A stretch of DNA of 64,000 nucleotides. Source: Acetobacterium sp. KB-1 (GTDB lineage Bacteria > Bacillota > Clostridia > Eubacteriales > Eubacteriaceae). The translations under genes and the position numbers were made by a program. Of the stretch, positions 26,204 through 35,253 are shown piece after piece (the stretch's first letter is position 1; every line of letters begins with the position of its first letter). The DNA is taken from positions 866,578 to 930,577 of the forward strand of contig NZ_CP030040.1 in assembly GCF_003260995.1 (NCBI RefSeq). Direction: 5' to 3'. The notes under the pieces were generated by a model that was given only the letters and a program-made list of their open reading frames with translations, was not told where the DNA came from and ran no database searches.

Positions 26204-27550
26204 CTATATTGAAACCTTCCAGAGTTTTTCTGCTTTAGCTGCCCACTTTTCTGAAGCGGTTTTACATTTACCACATAAGTGATGAACATTTTCCGGGTGC
26301 AGCATTTCAGTTGATTTCGCACCTGAAACAAGCAGCATTTTTTCAAGTTTTTCGGGATTATCCAATAACGGACACGGTCTCAAATGGTTAGTATTAAACG
26401 GTTGGTTTTCTTTGTACTGCATAAATAAAGGATTTTTAAATGCCTCAATTAAAGAATGCTCGTGGATATTGGAATCTGAATAATGAATAAATGCACAGGG
26501 TTCAATATCTCCGTTTGCATTGATGTGTAAATAATTTCTTCCGCCTGCTATACATCCATTTACATATTCACCATCGTTCCAGAAATCTAATGTGAAAATG
26601 GGCTTACTATCCCTAAATTTGCGTATTTGATGATACATAAATTCACGTTGTTCAGCTGTTGCCATTAACTCTGGCGCTGCATCTACACCAACCGGCATAT
26701 AGGTAAAAAACCATGCGAATTTTGCCCCCTTGTCAATCATATCGTCAAAATAAATTTCACTGCCAATAATTTCTGTATTCTTATTGGTATAACAACATGA
26801 AATACCAAACGGCAGTTTTTTTCGTTTCAGCAGTTCCATTGCTTCCGTTACAGCAGCATAGGTGCCCTTACCACGACGAAAATCTGTTTCTTCTTCAAAT
26901 CCCTCGACACTAATTGCAGGAACAAAATTCTTTACTCTTAGAAGTTCCTCAGCAAAGGATTCATCAATTAAGGTTGCATTGGTAAAGGCCAAAAATACAC
27001 AATCATTGTGTTTTTTACAAAGTTTTAGCAGATCATCTTTGCGAACCAAAGGTTCACCGCCGGAATATAAGTACATATATGTCCCTAAAGCTTTACCCTG
27101 TTCAATTATATTATCGAGTGTTTCATAACTCATATTCATTTTATTGCCATAGTCTGCAGCCCAGCAACCTGTACATTTAAGGTTACATGCCGAAGTAGGA
27201 TCCATTAAAATTGCCCAAGGCACGTTGCAATTATTTTCTATCCGAGATTTTTCCTGCCTTTGACCTGCAATAATTGAAGCATTAACAATAAAATTCTCAA
27301 ATAATTTTTTACGTACACCGTCATCGATATCGTTCCAAAGACTTTTTGTCAGCTGATACCAATTGCTATTTTTATCTGACAACACCTCGCGCGTTTTTTT
27401 TATCTGATTATCCAACATGCCATTTTTATCATATTTTTCAGCCCAGTTTATAATCTTGGGAATATTCCTATCAGGATCAGAATCAAGATAGGTAATTACC
27501 TTTTTTAATCCATATACTTTCGCATTTTCAACAACTGTCTTTTTATTCAT
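26204..27550 (-). CDS. Radical SAM protein with C-terminal Fe-S (SPASM-like) domain
   Basis: 448 residues. The radical-SAM cluster motif is in TSACNLKCTGCWAADYG near residue 115 (CxxxCxxC), followed by YLYSGGEPLVRKDDL (GGEP, SAM binding). The C-terminal part has additional cysteines in YVNGCIAGGRNYLHIN, GDIEPCAFIHYSD, LRPCPLLDN and HHLCGKCKTA, indicating auxiliary clusters as in SPASM proteins. Family members modify peptides or cofactors; no precursor peptide was recognised nearby. The promoter region has a GTACGTCCGTATT box shared with the neighbouring tetR and degV region, so it is probably controlled by that TetR. Confidence 0.9.
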   Translation of the reverse strand: MNKKTVVENAKVYGLKKVITYLDSDPDRNIPKIINWAEKYDKNGMLDNQIKKTREVLSDKNSNWYQLTKSLWNDIDDGVRKKLFENFIVNASIIAGQRQEKSRIENNCNVPWAILMDPTSACNLKCTGCWAADYGNKMNMSYETLDNIIEQGKALGTYMYLYSGGEPLVRKDDLLKLCKKHNDCVFLAFTNATLIDESFAEELLRVKNFVPAISVEGFEEETDFRRGKGTYAAVTEAMELLKRKKLPFGISCCYTNKNTEIIGSEIYFDDMIDKGAKFAWFFTYMPVGVDAAPELMATAEQREFMYHQIRKFRDSKPIFTLDFWNDGEYVNGCIAGGRNYLHINANGDIEPCAFIHYSDSNIHEHSLIEAFKNPLFMQYKENQPFNTNHLRPCPLLDNPEKLEKMLLVSGAKSTEMLHPENVHHLCGKCKTASEKWAAKAEKLWKVSI

Positions 27551-27602
27551 CGTTTATCACTCCATTTCAAAATATTTTAATTTTCTTGTTGATGTACTTT
27601 AT

Positions 27603-27622
27603 AATTCGTACGTCCGTATTAA
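27603..27622 (-). promoter_or_regulatory. Candidate TetR operator upstream of the radical SAM gene
   Basis: AATTCGTACGTCCGTATTAA at 27603-27622, 53 bp upstream of the radical SAM start. It is nearly the same as AATTCGGACGTCTGTATTAT at 28566-28585 between tetR and degV. The core approximates the palindrome CGGACGTCCG. Confidence 0.55.
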
Positions 27623-27821
27623 TTCGATTGTAAAAAAAATTTACCTGCTAAACAAAATGATTTTTTTGTATACAATCTATTTTTTGATGCTTCAGTTCTC
27701 AGCAAATTTGATTGGCTATTTTGGGGGAACCATTTCAGTTTTCACCTCGTCCCCCTCGTTTCACTACTTTAAGCTGAAAGATCTGGAAAAGAATATCACC
27801 ACTCGTTCACGCTATCAAACG

Positions 27822-28400
27822 CTAAAATAATAATTCAATTGCATTTAAAGCTTCTGGAAGTTCTTTTTCCTGAGGATCTAAAATAACCTGTATTGCCGTT
27901 CCAAACATAGCTCCCAGTAGCATTCTTGCAATAGATTTCGGTGAATATTTGCGCAGATTGCTTTTTAATGGTATGTCATTTAGAATATATTTTTCAATCA
28001 GATTTACCAAATTATCAAAAAGATTTTGAAGCAACTGGCTAAATTGAGCTGACCACAGTGACATACTCGTAAAATCAAAAAACATTTTAAACAATTTGGG
28101 ATTTTCCTCTAACATTCCCTGGAAATATGCAATCAGTTCAGATAATTTTTCTTTTGGTGTCGATCCTTTTTTTAAATGCTCTTCTACTTCAAGCAGGTAT
28201 TCCTGAATCATCATTTTTATTACTTCTGTCAGCAACCCATCTTTATTTTTATAATGATAGGTCAGTTGGCTCAGCGCAACCCCTGCCTCATCTGCAATAT
28301 CACGCATTGAAACGGATGCATAGCCTTTTGACGAAATACACTCAAATGCAGTTTGTAAGATTCGCTCTGATTGATTTGTTCTTTTCATTTCATTCCTCAT
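27822..28400 (-). CDS. TetR-family regulator
   Basis: 192 residues from ATG 28400, chosen because GGGAG lies 7 bp upstream; an ATG at 28418 is alternative. HTH MRDIADEAGVALSQLTYHYK near residues 30-49, followed by a ligand-binding domain with a C-terminal AMFGTAIQVILDPQ helix. It sits between the radical SAM gene and divergent degV. Related imperfect GTCCG boxes occur in all three promoter regions, so it probably regulates them. Confidence 0.9.
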   Translation of the reverse strand: MRNEMKRTNQSERILQTAFECISSKGYASVSMRDIADEAGVALSQLTYHYKNKDGLLTEVIKMMIQEYLLEVEEHLKKGSTPKEKLSELIAYFQGMLEENPKLFKMFFDFTSMSLWSAQFSQLLQNLFDNLVNLIEKYILNDIPLKSNLRKYSPKSIARMLLGAMFGTAIQVILDPQEKELPEALNAIELLF

Positions 28401-28419
28401 AACGTTGCTCCCATCCATA

Positions 28420-28440
28420 CTTCGTACAAGCGTCCGACAA
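28420..28440 (-). promoter_or_regulatory. GTCCG-type box next to the tetR start
   Basis: CTTCGTACAAGCGTCCGACA, a weaker relative of the boxes at 27603 and 28566, about 20 bp upstream of the chosen tetR start; possible autoregulation. Confidence 0.4.
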
Positions 28441-28565
28441 ATACTATTATATTATTTTGTCAACCTTTGTCAAGTCATTCTTTGCATTTGAGGAGAATCT
28501 TTATTTATTTAATACTTTATTGTTATCTGTTGACAATAAATTCTTTTACGCCTATAATTTAACGT

Positions 28566-28585
28566 AATTCGGACGTCTGTATTAT
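28566..28585. promoter_or_regulatory. Candidate TetR operator between tetR and degV
   Basis: AATTCGGACGTCTGTATTAT, matching 27603-27622 at 17 of 20 positions. A further partial match (CAGTCGTCCGTTTTTA) is at about 28807-28822, 50 bp before degV. Confidence 0.55.
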
Positions 28586-28872
28586 TTTTTTTCACATCCA
28601 AAATATTGGAGCTGCGAGAACAAAGAACATTAAACAATTATTAAATCGATTCCATTGTACATTTACATTTAGAAAAGCAGAGTCATCGCAATGATTATTC
28701 AGCTTTAACTGATTGGAGTACTTCAAGCGACTAAATTAAATTATATTTAATGACAAGACTATTCCTCATGATTGTTAATTTTGTTTTTTTTGCCAAATTA
28801 TTAGTACAGTCGTCCGTTTTTATCTATTCTTTAAAAATCAAACAAACTAATGAATTATGGAGAAAATTGTTT

Positions 28873-29745
28873 ATGAAACCGATCATTATTACTGATTCTA
28901 ACTGCGACCTTAGCCAAGAATATCTTGAATATAATAATATTATTTCCATACCCTTTCGTTTTCAACTTAACGATAAAGACTATGAAGATATTTTTGGTCA
29001 GTCCATAACCCATCAAAATTTTTACCATTCCCTTCGTTTAGGGGATCGGGCTACATCAACTCAAATCAATCCCTATCGTTTTGAAAAAGTCTTTTCAAAA
29101 TATGTCGCCCTCGGATATGCCATTATTTATATTGGTTTCTCATCTGGTTTAAGTGATACTTATAATAGTGCGCTTCTTGCTAAAAAAGCCATCCTAGAGA
29201 GGCATAAATCCGCAGATATTACTGTTATCGATACAAAAGGAGCCACTTCTGGTCAAGGTTTACTTGTCCATACTGCTTGCAATATGCTAAAACAAGGCTG
29301 GACCAAACAAGACATTGTTCATTGGATCGAAAAAAACAAATTAAACGTGAATATCTGGTTTACAGTTGATAGTTTGGATCATTTAAAAAGAGGTGGTAGA
29401 ATATCCCCAACGAGTGCTGCTCTGGGATCGCTCATCGACGTAAAGCCGATCTTAATGGTGAATAAAAATGGCAAATTAGTTGCCGTGAAAAAAGTTAGAC
29501 GGAGAAAAAAAGCCATCAAAACATTGGCCGCCGAAATCAAAGAACGCATTATTGAACCCCACAACCAGGTCGTCTTTATCAACCATGGTGACTGTGCAGA
29601 AGATGCCTACCTTTTGAAATCAATCATAAACGAGCAAAATAATGTTAAAGATGTAATCGTGAATTTCATTGGACCGGTAATCGGAGCTCATTCAGGACCT
29701 GGTACTCTAAGTGCAGCTTTTATCGGGCAACCTCGCGATGCATAA
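28873..29745 (+). CDS. DegV-family fatty-acid-binding protein
   Basis: 290 residues from ATG 28873 (TGGAGAAA upstream). An in-frame extension to 28750 encodes only a low-complexity hydrophobic stretch and is probably not translated. The start KPIIITDSNCDLSQEYLEYN is the DegV signature (I.TDS..Dl), with GDRATSTQINPYRFEKVF (sTSqp equivalent) and GGRISPTSAALGSLIDVKPI in the second domain. DegV (FakB-like) proteins bind a fatty acid, in some species handing it to a kinase for phospholipid synthesis; others are uncharacterised. Divergent from a TetR gene with shared operator boxes. Confidence 0.92.
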   Translation: MKPIIITDSNCDLSQEYLEYNNIISIPFRFQLNDKDYEDIFGQSITHQNFYHSLRLGDRATSTQINPYRFEKVFSKYVALGYAIIYIGFSSGLSDTYNSALLAKKAILERHKSADITVIDTKGATSGQGLLVHTACNMLKQGWTKQDIVHWIEKNKLNVNIWFTVDSLDHLKRGGRISPTSAALGSLIDVKPILMVNKNGKLVAVKKVRRRKKAIKTLAAEIKERIIEPHNQVVFINHGDCAEDAYLLKSIINEQNNVKDVIVNFIGPVIGAHSGPGTLSAAFIGQPRDA

Positions 29746-29904
29746 TTCATTGCATTATTTATGATATGAAACATTAATAAAAAGCCAATTTTTTGGTATT
29801 TCGAGGTATCAAAATTAATTCATTATAAATATAAAACCCGATCAGAACTTGAACCGCTCCCTGTCAAGTAGACAGAATAAAAAATAAAAATGATGCCGCC
29901 AATC
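29746..29904. other. Intergenic DNA after degV
   Basis: No gene. A short dyad CTGTCAAGTAGACAG lies near 29861, close to the border of the transposase relic. Confidence 0.35.
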
Positions 29905-30620
29905 ATATGGATTTATGGTTGGCGGTCTTTTTATGCAGCAGATCCGAGATAACGCCTGTATTCGATTCGATTGCGTTGCGCTCGCCATTATCGGCACGTT
30001 CCACCTGTTTAACTTCAGCCGATACCACTTTCGGTTTGCGACCCAGCCTCGGGCCACTGATGCGGATGCCTCAAAGCTCCAGCCAGGCAAGGTTCTCACG
30101 GTTACGAAAGATTGAATCTGCCAGCACCTCCTCCAGATAGCAGCCAAAGCGCATCAGGTATTGTAGAAGCGCTTCCTACAATAAAGTCCCTTCATTAAAA
30201 CTTTCAAAGTCAAGCTTCTCAATGAAGGTGTAGCCACCCACAGCGCTTGTCATTACCTTGCACCCGAACTCAAGGCTTTTTCTCTGACAATTGGCCGGAT
30301 GTGGGACTGTGAGATGCTCACAATCCGGTTTGGGAAAGAATGCGTTTTCGTCTCATACATGGTGTTCTGTTGTTCATAAAGCTTTCAGATGGTATCAAGT
30401 TCGCTGTGCTGGCATTTTGTCCGAAGTTCCGCTCTGGCAGTGTCTTTCAGATAAGTCTCGACGTATTCCAGATCCCGCTTAACATACCGAAGCTATTTTC
30501 GAATTGCTTTGCGGACTGTTTTACTGCGCTTTCTGCGCTGCTTTTCGATGGACAGATAGTCTTTTCGGGCGCGATTGTGACAGGTTCGGGGTTTGGCAAC
30601 AAGAGCGATTTCGGGCTTAT
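29905..30620 (-). pseudogene. Decayed IS5-superfamily-type transposase
   Basis: Read on the minus strand, transposase-like blocks in several frames are separated by stops. They include RKAIRK then stop, LRYVKRDLEYVETYLKDT, KLYEQQNTMYETKTHSFPKP, LEFGCKVMTSAVGGYTFIEK, FGCYLEEVLADSIFRNRENL and GIRISGPRLGRKPKV. This order (YEQQ.mY..rthsvp ... vL.D.iyrnReN ... GirlsGP.LGRp) is that of a common DDE transposase in Bacillota. Several stop codons and frameshifts show it is long dead. Sequence here is more GC-rich than the flanks, consistent with foreign origin. Confidence 0.7.
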
Positions 30621-30986
30621 GCTTCAGGAAAATGATTCAATTGTTGGGTGATTTTTATTTACCTAATGGCTGTTTCCATTTTCGCGAAAAATTATTGACA
30701 CTACCACTGTCTCCATCAGATCCCTAAAGGATCCATTACTGTTAATCCATCCTAGCCTCAATAGTGAAATCTATTCCAGTATCTTTAATGAGTGATTGAC
30801 CAGATAATCAGAAATGTCACTAATAGTACTAGTTTCATGAATCGTTGGAATAATTCTTTTGGTGCTCTTATTTTTCACAAAATAAAGTTACCCTCGCACA
30901 GATACTGCGAAACTGTACCTTGAATGCAATTGAATATCCAGGATCATGTCACTGATCATTATATTGACTTTTTCTTAACAATTCAC
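30621..30986. other. Intergenic DNA between transposase relic and OYE gene
   Basis: About 365 bp with no recognisable gene; its right end carries the promoter described at 30987-31017. Confidence 0.4.
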
Positions 30987-31017
30987 TTGACTCTGTAATC
31001 GTTACATACTTGATAAT
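30987..31017 (+). promoter_or_regulatory. MerR-type promoter with 19-bp spacer and dyad
   Basis: -35 TTGACT (30987-30992) and -10 GATAAT (31012-31017) are separated by 19 bp, longer than the normal 17. The dyad TGTAA-TCG-TTACA (30994-31006) lies inside the spacer. This geometry is characteristic of promoters activated by MerR-family proteins. A merR gene lies on the far side of the IS element (35254-36057), with a related TGTAACGTTAGA sequence in its own upstream region (around 36154-36165). Confidence 0.75.
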
Positions 31018-31049
31018 AATATCAAACCAAAAGAAATGGAGATATTGAT

Positions 31050-32978
31050 ATGTACGAAAACTTATTCAGTCCAAAGAAAATTGGCAATTGCGAGATTAAA
31101 AATCGTCTGGTTGTACCCGCTATGGTTACCCAAACCTGTGGTTATGATGGCATCATCAGTGACCGGTATATTAAATACCATGAAGAAAAAGCCAAAGGTG
31201 GCTGGGGATTAATTATTACTGAAGACTATGGTGTTACCCCAGAAGCAAGAGGCTATGATCAGATTCCTGGTTTTTGGGATGATAGCCAAATTGCCAGAAA
31301 CGTCGAATTAACCGATGCGGTTCACCAGTACGGAACAAAAATTTTTTGCCAGATCTATTACGCCGGCAAACAAAAAATGCCCAATGTTCCAGGCCCTGTT
31401 TTAGCACCATCCGCGATTAAAGATCCTTTAGCCATGTCAGACCCGAAGGAAGCAAGTATTGAGGAAATCAATGAAATTGTTGAGGCCTTTGGTAGCGCAG
31501 CATTGAGAGCCAAGAAAGCTGGTTTTGACGGGGTGGAAATTCATGCTGCTCATGGTTATTTTATTGCCCAGTTTTTATCACACTTTGTCAATAAAAGAAC
31601 AGATGAATATGGTGGATGTTTTGAAAATCGGGTGCGACTTTTAGACGAGATTTATTACAGTATCCGAAAAGCTGTCGGCCCAGAATTTCCGGTAATTGTC
31701 CGAATATCCGTCAATGAATATGTCATCGGTGGTCGAACGGAAGCAGAATCACTTGTTTTGGCAAGACATCTTGACAAATTGGGTGTAGATGCCATCAATG
31801 TATCAAATGGCGCTTATGCAGCAGATCCAAACCATCATGTCATTTCTTCAATGTTTGCAGATTTCGCCTTCAACCGAGATACCTGCGAAGAAATAAAGAA
31901 CCTGGTCTCCTGTCCTGTTATGCTGGTCAATAAAATCAATGACCCAATGATGGCCGATACCTTAATTAAAATGGAAAAAACTGATTTTATTGATATGGGG
32001 AGAGGTTCCATTGCCGATCCACACTTACCTGAAAAAGCTCAGAACGGAAAAACAAAAGAAATAAATTACTGTATCGGTTGTTTACAGGGCTGTGAGTATG
32101 GTATTTTATCCCCACTAGGATTTACTTGTCTGGTTAATCCGCATGTTTCACAGGAATACAAGAATGATCTAAACCCTGTTTCAAAACCCAAAAATGTGAT
32201 GATCATTGGCGCTGGTCCCGCCGGTTTAATGGCCGCCAGAACCGCAGCTCAGAAAGGACATACAGTTACAGTCTATGATAAGGACACACATTTTGGTGGC
32301 GCTTTCAGATCAGCCGCTTATCCAATGGGTAAGGGAATTTTATCAACCGTCATTTCCGCATACCGGGAAGAATGTATTAATTTAGGCGTTGCTTTTAAAA
32401 TGGGCATCGAAGTTGACCAGGCACTTATTACTGACGTAAAAGCTGATACAATAATTGTTGCTACCGGCTCTGTTCCTTTAGCACCGCCAATTCCTGGCAT
32501 TGATGGCCTAAACGTATACACTGCAGAAGACGTTTTATATGGCAATATCCAATTACCGGCAGGTCCAGTGATTGTTTGCGGCGGCGGTGAGGTCGGCGGT
32601 GAAACGGCTGAATTTATTGCTCAAACCAATCACGATGTCACAATACTGGAAATGCAAGCGCAGATTTTAAGTGACATGGTTGAGCCGAACATGTATCCGC
32701 TCTTACAAAGAATCACACAGCAGCAAATTAAGATTCTTACAAAGGCAACAGTCTCAGCAATTGCCAATGATAGTGTATCTTACAAAAATAGTAATGGTGA
32801 CGAAATTACTTTACCAGCAGCATCTGTTATCTCAGCTTTTGGCTATAAAGCCTACAACCCACTGGGAGATATTGCTAAATCACTCTGTCATGAAGTGTAT
32901 GTCGTGGGCAGTGCTATCAAAGCAGGCAACGCCCTGACTGCAACAAGAGAAGGTTACGAAGCTGCTTTAAAGCTTTAG
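31050..32978 (+). CDS. OYE/2,4-dienoyl-CoA reductase-type flavoenzyme 1
   Basis: 642 residues, the length of FadH/enoate-reductase-like proteins. N-terminal Old-Yellow-Enzyme TIM barrel (LFSPKKIGNCEIKNRLVVPA; HAAHGYFIAQFLSHFVNKRT with the substrate/FMN His). The 4Fe-4S motif CIGCLQGCEYG and the later Cys in FTCLVNPH lie near residues 345-370, then a FAD domain (IIGAGPAGLMAARTA) and an NADH domain (VICGGGEVGGETAEF). Such enzymes reduce activated C=C bonds of enoates, dienoyl-CoAs or cyclic enones with NAD(P)H. Substrate unknown. Driven by a MerR-type promoter. The IS1182 element begins only about 13 bp after its stop. Confidence 0.9.
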   Translation: MYENLFSPKKIGNCEIKNRLVVPAMVTQTCGYDGIISDRYIKYHEEKAKGGWGLIITEDYGVTPEARGYDQIPGFWDDSQIARNVELTDAVHQYGTKIFCQIYYAGKQKMPNVPGPVLAPSAIKDPLAMSDPKEASIEEINEIVEAFGSAALRAKKAGFDGVEIHAAHGYFIAQFLSHFVNKRTDEYGGCFENRVRLLDEIYYSIRKAVGPEFPVIVRISVNEYVIGGRTEAESLVLARHLDKLGVDAINVSNGAYAADPNHHVISSMFADFAFNRDTCEEIKNLVSCPVMLVNKINDPMMADTLIKMEKTDFIDMGRGSIADPHLPEKAQNGKTKEINYCIGCLQGCEYGILSPLGFTCLVNPHVSQEYKNDLNPVSKPKNVMIIGAGPAGLMAARTAAQKGHTVTVYDKDTHFGGAFRSAAYPMGKGILSTVISAYREECINLGVAFKMGIEVDQALITDVKADTIIVATGSVPLAPPIPGIDGLNVYTAEDVLYGNIQLPAGPVIVCGGGEVGGETAEFIAQTNHDVTILEMQAQILSDMVEPNMYPLLQRITQQQIKILTKATVSAIANDSVSYKNSNGDEITLPAASVISAFGYKAYNPLGDIAKSLCHEVYVVGSAIKAGNALTATREGYEAALKL

Positions 32979-32990
32979 GAAATGAGGCAG

Positions 32991-33257
32991 GGGGCTGTCG
33001 GGAAATGACGATTTTAGCCCCTGATTAAAAAATTTAACGAAACCCGCATGATAAAATGGGATAGGCTTATCCGGAATCAGGGGCTGTCGGGAAATGACGA
33101 TTTTAGCCCCTGATTAAAAAATTTAACGAAACCCGCATGATAAAATGGGATAGGCTTATCCGGAATCAGGGGCTGTCGGGAAATGACGATTTTAGCCCCT
33201 GATTAAAAAATTTAACGAAACCCGCATGATAAAATGGGATAGGCTTATCCGGAATCA
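32991..33257. repeat. Three tandem 89-bp repeats at the IS1182 left end
   Basis: GGGGCTGTCGGGAAATGACG starts at 32991, 33080 and 33169 (exact 89-bp period), each followed by TTTTAGCCCCTGATTAAAAA and ...GGATAGGCTTATCCGGAATCA. The units appear identical, implying recent duplication. Each unit also holds a GGGGCTGTCG...AGCCCC foldback, so each could form a hairpin. Confidence 0.95.
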
Positions 33258-33340
33258 TGCGGGTTATTGTTTTTTGCAGAATTGTTTTTATTTTGAGGCA
33301 GCACAAAAAGAAAGTCTGACTTTTTGAGTTAAACTTTTTT

Positions 33341-35089
33341 CTAGGCGGCGTTCTGTTTCTTTTTACCAACGAATTTCTCAATCTCCCGATGGATAAAACG
33401 ATGATATTTATTAAGATTACGTCCAAAAACGTACAGCTGAAATTCCTTTTCAACTTTTTCACGGGAGCGGTAGTTGAAGCGCCTGAAGTTATTATTTTCC
33501 TTGATATCACCAAAATGACCTTCGGTCTGAATGGAACGGATCTGTCGATTAATGATGCCTTTTTCAGAACGAATATTTTCATCCGATTGGGCCTTGAGGT
33601 CCTCCCATTTCTGATTAACCTTCATCACTTTATTTTTATCCGTATCCTTTATCGGGTCGTAGCGATAGAAGCACTCCGCTTTAAAATGGCATCCGCTGCA
33701 GTCGTCACAGGCGTAGACCTCAAATTTTCGTTCATACCCTTTTGTTATTCCGGTTTCTGTCCGGATATGGGACAAGAGCCGTCCATCGTGACAGCGGTAA
33801 CAGCGGAGACCACCATGCATTATCACGGACATATTGTAATGCTTCCCGATATCGTTATTCCAGGCTTTTGTTTTCATTTTTTCATGAGCCTGCAGCTTGA
33901 TGTAACTGCTGATATGATTTTCTTTCAGAAAATCAAGATTTTTTTCGCTGCTGTAGCCACTGTCTGCCGTCACTTCTTCCGGATAGCATCCGAAAGCCTT
34001 CCGGTGTCTGTCAAGAACCGGAATCATGGTATCATAATCAGTACGATCATTGCTTATATAGCTGTGGATAATAAAGTAATTCTCCACGGCGATCTGGACA
34101 TTATAAGCCGGTTTGAGCTGTCCGTTTCGCATATGGTCGTCTTTCATTCGCATGAAGGTTGCCTCGAAATCTGTTTTTGAATAGCTGTTGCGATCAGCGC
34201 CCATGATTTCAAAATGGTTTTTGTATTTCATCAGGCGTTCGCCGCAGCTTTCAATGGCTTCGTAAAGTTTCTGAAGCTCGGATTTCCGTTGTCCCTTCAA
34301 AACGGTAAACAAAATGTCTTCACCTTTTGCGATCGTGGTCAGATTTGTCTGTAGCTTCAGCAGTTCAAGGGGTGAGCAGTTTTCAATGGTGATGATGGCC
34401 TTGTTCGGAACTTTCTTTTCCCCGTGAAGTTTACGGTTACGGTTTTTTTCAATGACAGTTTTTACCCGCTCAATGCCTTCGATCACCAGCATCTCTTCTT
34501 TGCAAAAACCATATTTGTCGCCATATCCGCCGGATTTGAGCAATGCATTATAGGACGCATACAGTGTTTTGATCTGATCCAGAAGATTGGCCAGATGATA
34601 GTTGATGCTTCCCCGCCAGACAAAGGTATAACGGTTGGCATTCGCTTCAATCTTTGTGCCGTCAATAAAAAGGGCTTTCAGGGACACCAATCCTTCTTTC
34701 TGCAGTCGACGCATGAACTGACAATGCAGCCCGGAAAGGATCTCACCAGTCAGACGGTATTTTATGAACTCATAAAATACATCCCGTCCTGGTTTAAGAC
34801 CACCCGTCAGCCAGATGAAGGCAATATCGCGTCGACATAATTCTACGATCCGGTCAATTGCCTTAACACCCCGCATGTTGGCATAAACCAGCACTGCGAA
34901 CAGCATAATCGGATTGTATCCTTTTCTTCCCTGATGTGAATATTTTTCCAGCAGGCTGGCATAGTTCAAGTCCTCCATAACTTTTTTCAGGGTAAAGACG
35001 GGATCGTCGGATGGCAAACCGATCTGATACAGATTGAAATTTATTTTTTGTTGTCCTTTTTCGAAAAATTCTGTATAATAAGTATTCAT
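33341..35089 (-). CDS. IS1182-family transposase
   Basis: 582 residues, apparently intact. N-terminal DUF772-type domain (GRKGYNPIMLFAVLVYANMR) and DDE core with Asp in LKALFIDGTKIEANANRYTF near residue 140, TDFEATFMRMKDDHMRNG, AVENYFIIHSYISNDRTDYD, and ADSGYSSEKNLDFLKE. The C-terminal block KGIINRQIRSIQTEGHFGDI ENNNFRRF carries the last acidic residue, and four cysteines (YACDDCSGCHFKAECFYR) form a probable zinc site. Catalyses transposition of the surrounding element. Confidence 0.95.
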   Translation of the reverse strand: MNTYYTEFFEKGQQKINFNLYQIGLPSDDPVFTLKKVMEDLNYASLLEKYSHQGRKGYNPIMLFAVLVYANMRGVKAIDRIVELCRRDIAFIWLTGGLKPGRDVFYEFIKYRLTGEILSGLHCQFMRRLQKEGLVSLKALFIDGTKIEANANRYTFVWRGSINYHLANLLDQIKTLYASYNALLKSGGYGDKYGFCKEEMLVIEGIERVKTVIEKNRNRKLHGEKKVPNKAIITIENCSPLELLKLQTNLTTIAKGEDILFTVLKGQRKSELQKLYEAIESCGERLMKYKNHFEIMGADRNSYSKTDFEATFMRMKDDHMRNGQLKPAYNVQIAVENYFIIHSYISNDRTDYDTMIPVLDRHRKAFGCYPEEVTADSGYSSEKNLDFLKENHISSYIKLQAHEKMKTKAWNNDIGKHYNMSVIMHGGLRCYRCHDGRLLSHIRTETGITKGYERKFEVYACDDCSGCHFKAECFYRYDPIKDTDKNKVMKVNQKWEDLKAQSDENIRSEKGIINRQIRSIQTEGHFGDIKENNNFRRFNYRSREKVEKEFQLYVFGRNLNKYHRFIHREIEKFVGKKKQNAA

Positions 35090-35253
35090 GTGTAGTTACA
35101 TTATATTCTGTATATGTAACGGAGGGAAGATGGTTTTTTTAACCGTCTTTTTTCTTTGCCAAAAAATCAAAAGGGAGTCTGATGTTGTCCATCAAACTCC
35201 CTTTTTAGCTGAGGCCATTTCCCGACAGCCCCTGCCTTATCACCTTATAATCA

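Larger units (their letters stand above)
32985..35238 (-). mobile_element. IS1182-type insertion sequence with triplicated left end
   Basis: Terminal inverted repeats: GGGGCTGTCGGGAAATGAC at the left (copies starting 32991, 33080 and 33169) and GCCATTTCCCGACAGCCCC at the right (to 35232). With the outermost left copy the similarity extends to AGGCAGGGG / CCCCTGCCT. One transposase gene on the minus strand. The element sits between the OYE gene and merR and so splits what looks like a regulator-target pair. Confidence 0.9.

Noticed and set aside
28750-28872. N-terminal extension of the DegV protein as a signal or membrane segment
   Set aside because: No ribosome site at 28750, the region contains a candidate operator, and ATG 28873 fits the family start.
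30340-30651. 103-codon frame as a real gene
   Set aside because: It lies antisense to the decayed transposase and has no protein-family features.
32991-33257. Three 89-bp repeats considered as a CRISPR or satellite array
   Set aside because: Each unit starts with the IS1182 terminal inverted repeat and there are no variable spacers.
33389-34180. 263-codon frame opposite the IS1182 transposase
   Set aside because: Antisense shadow of an intact transposase.
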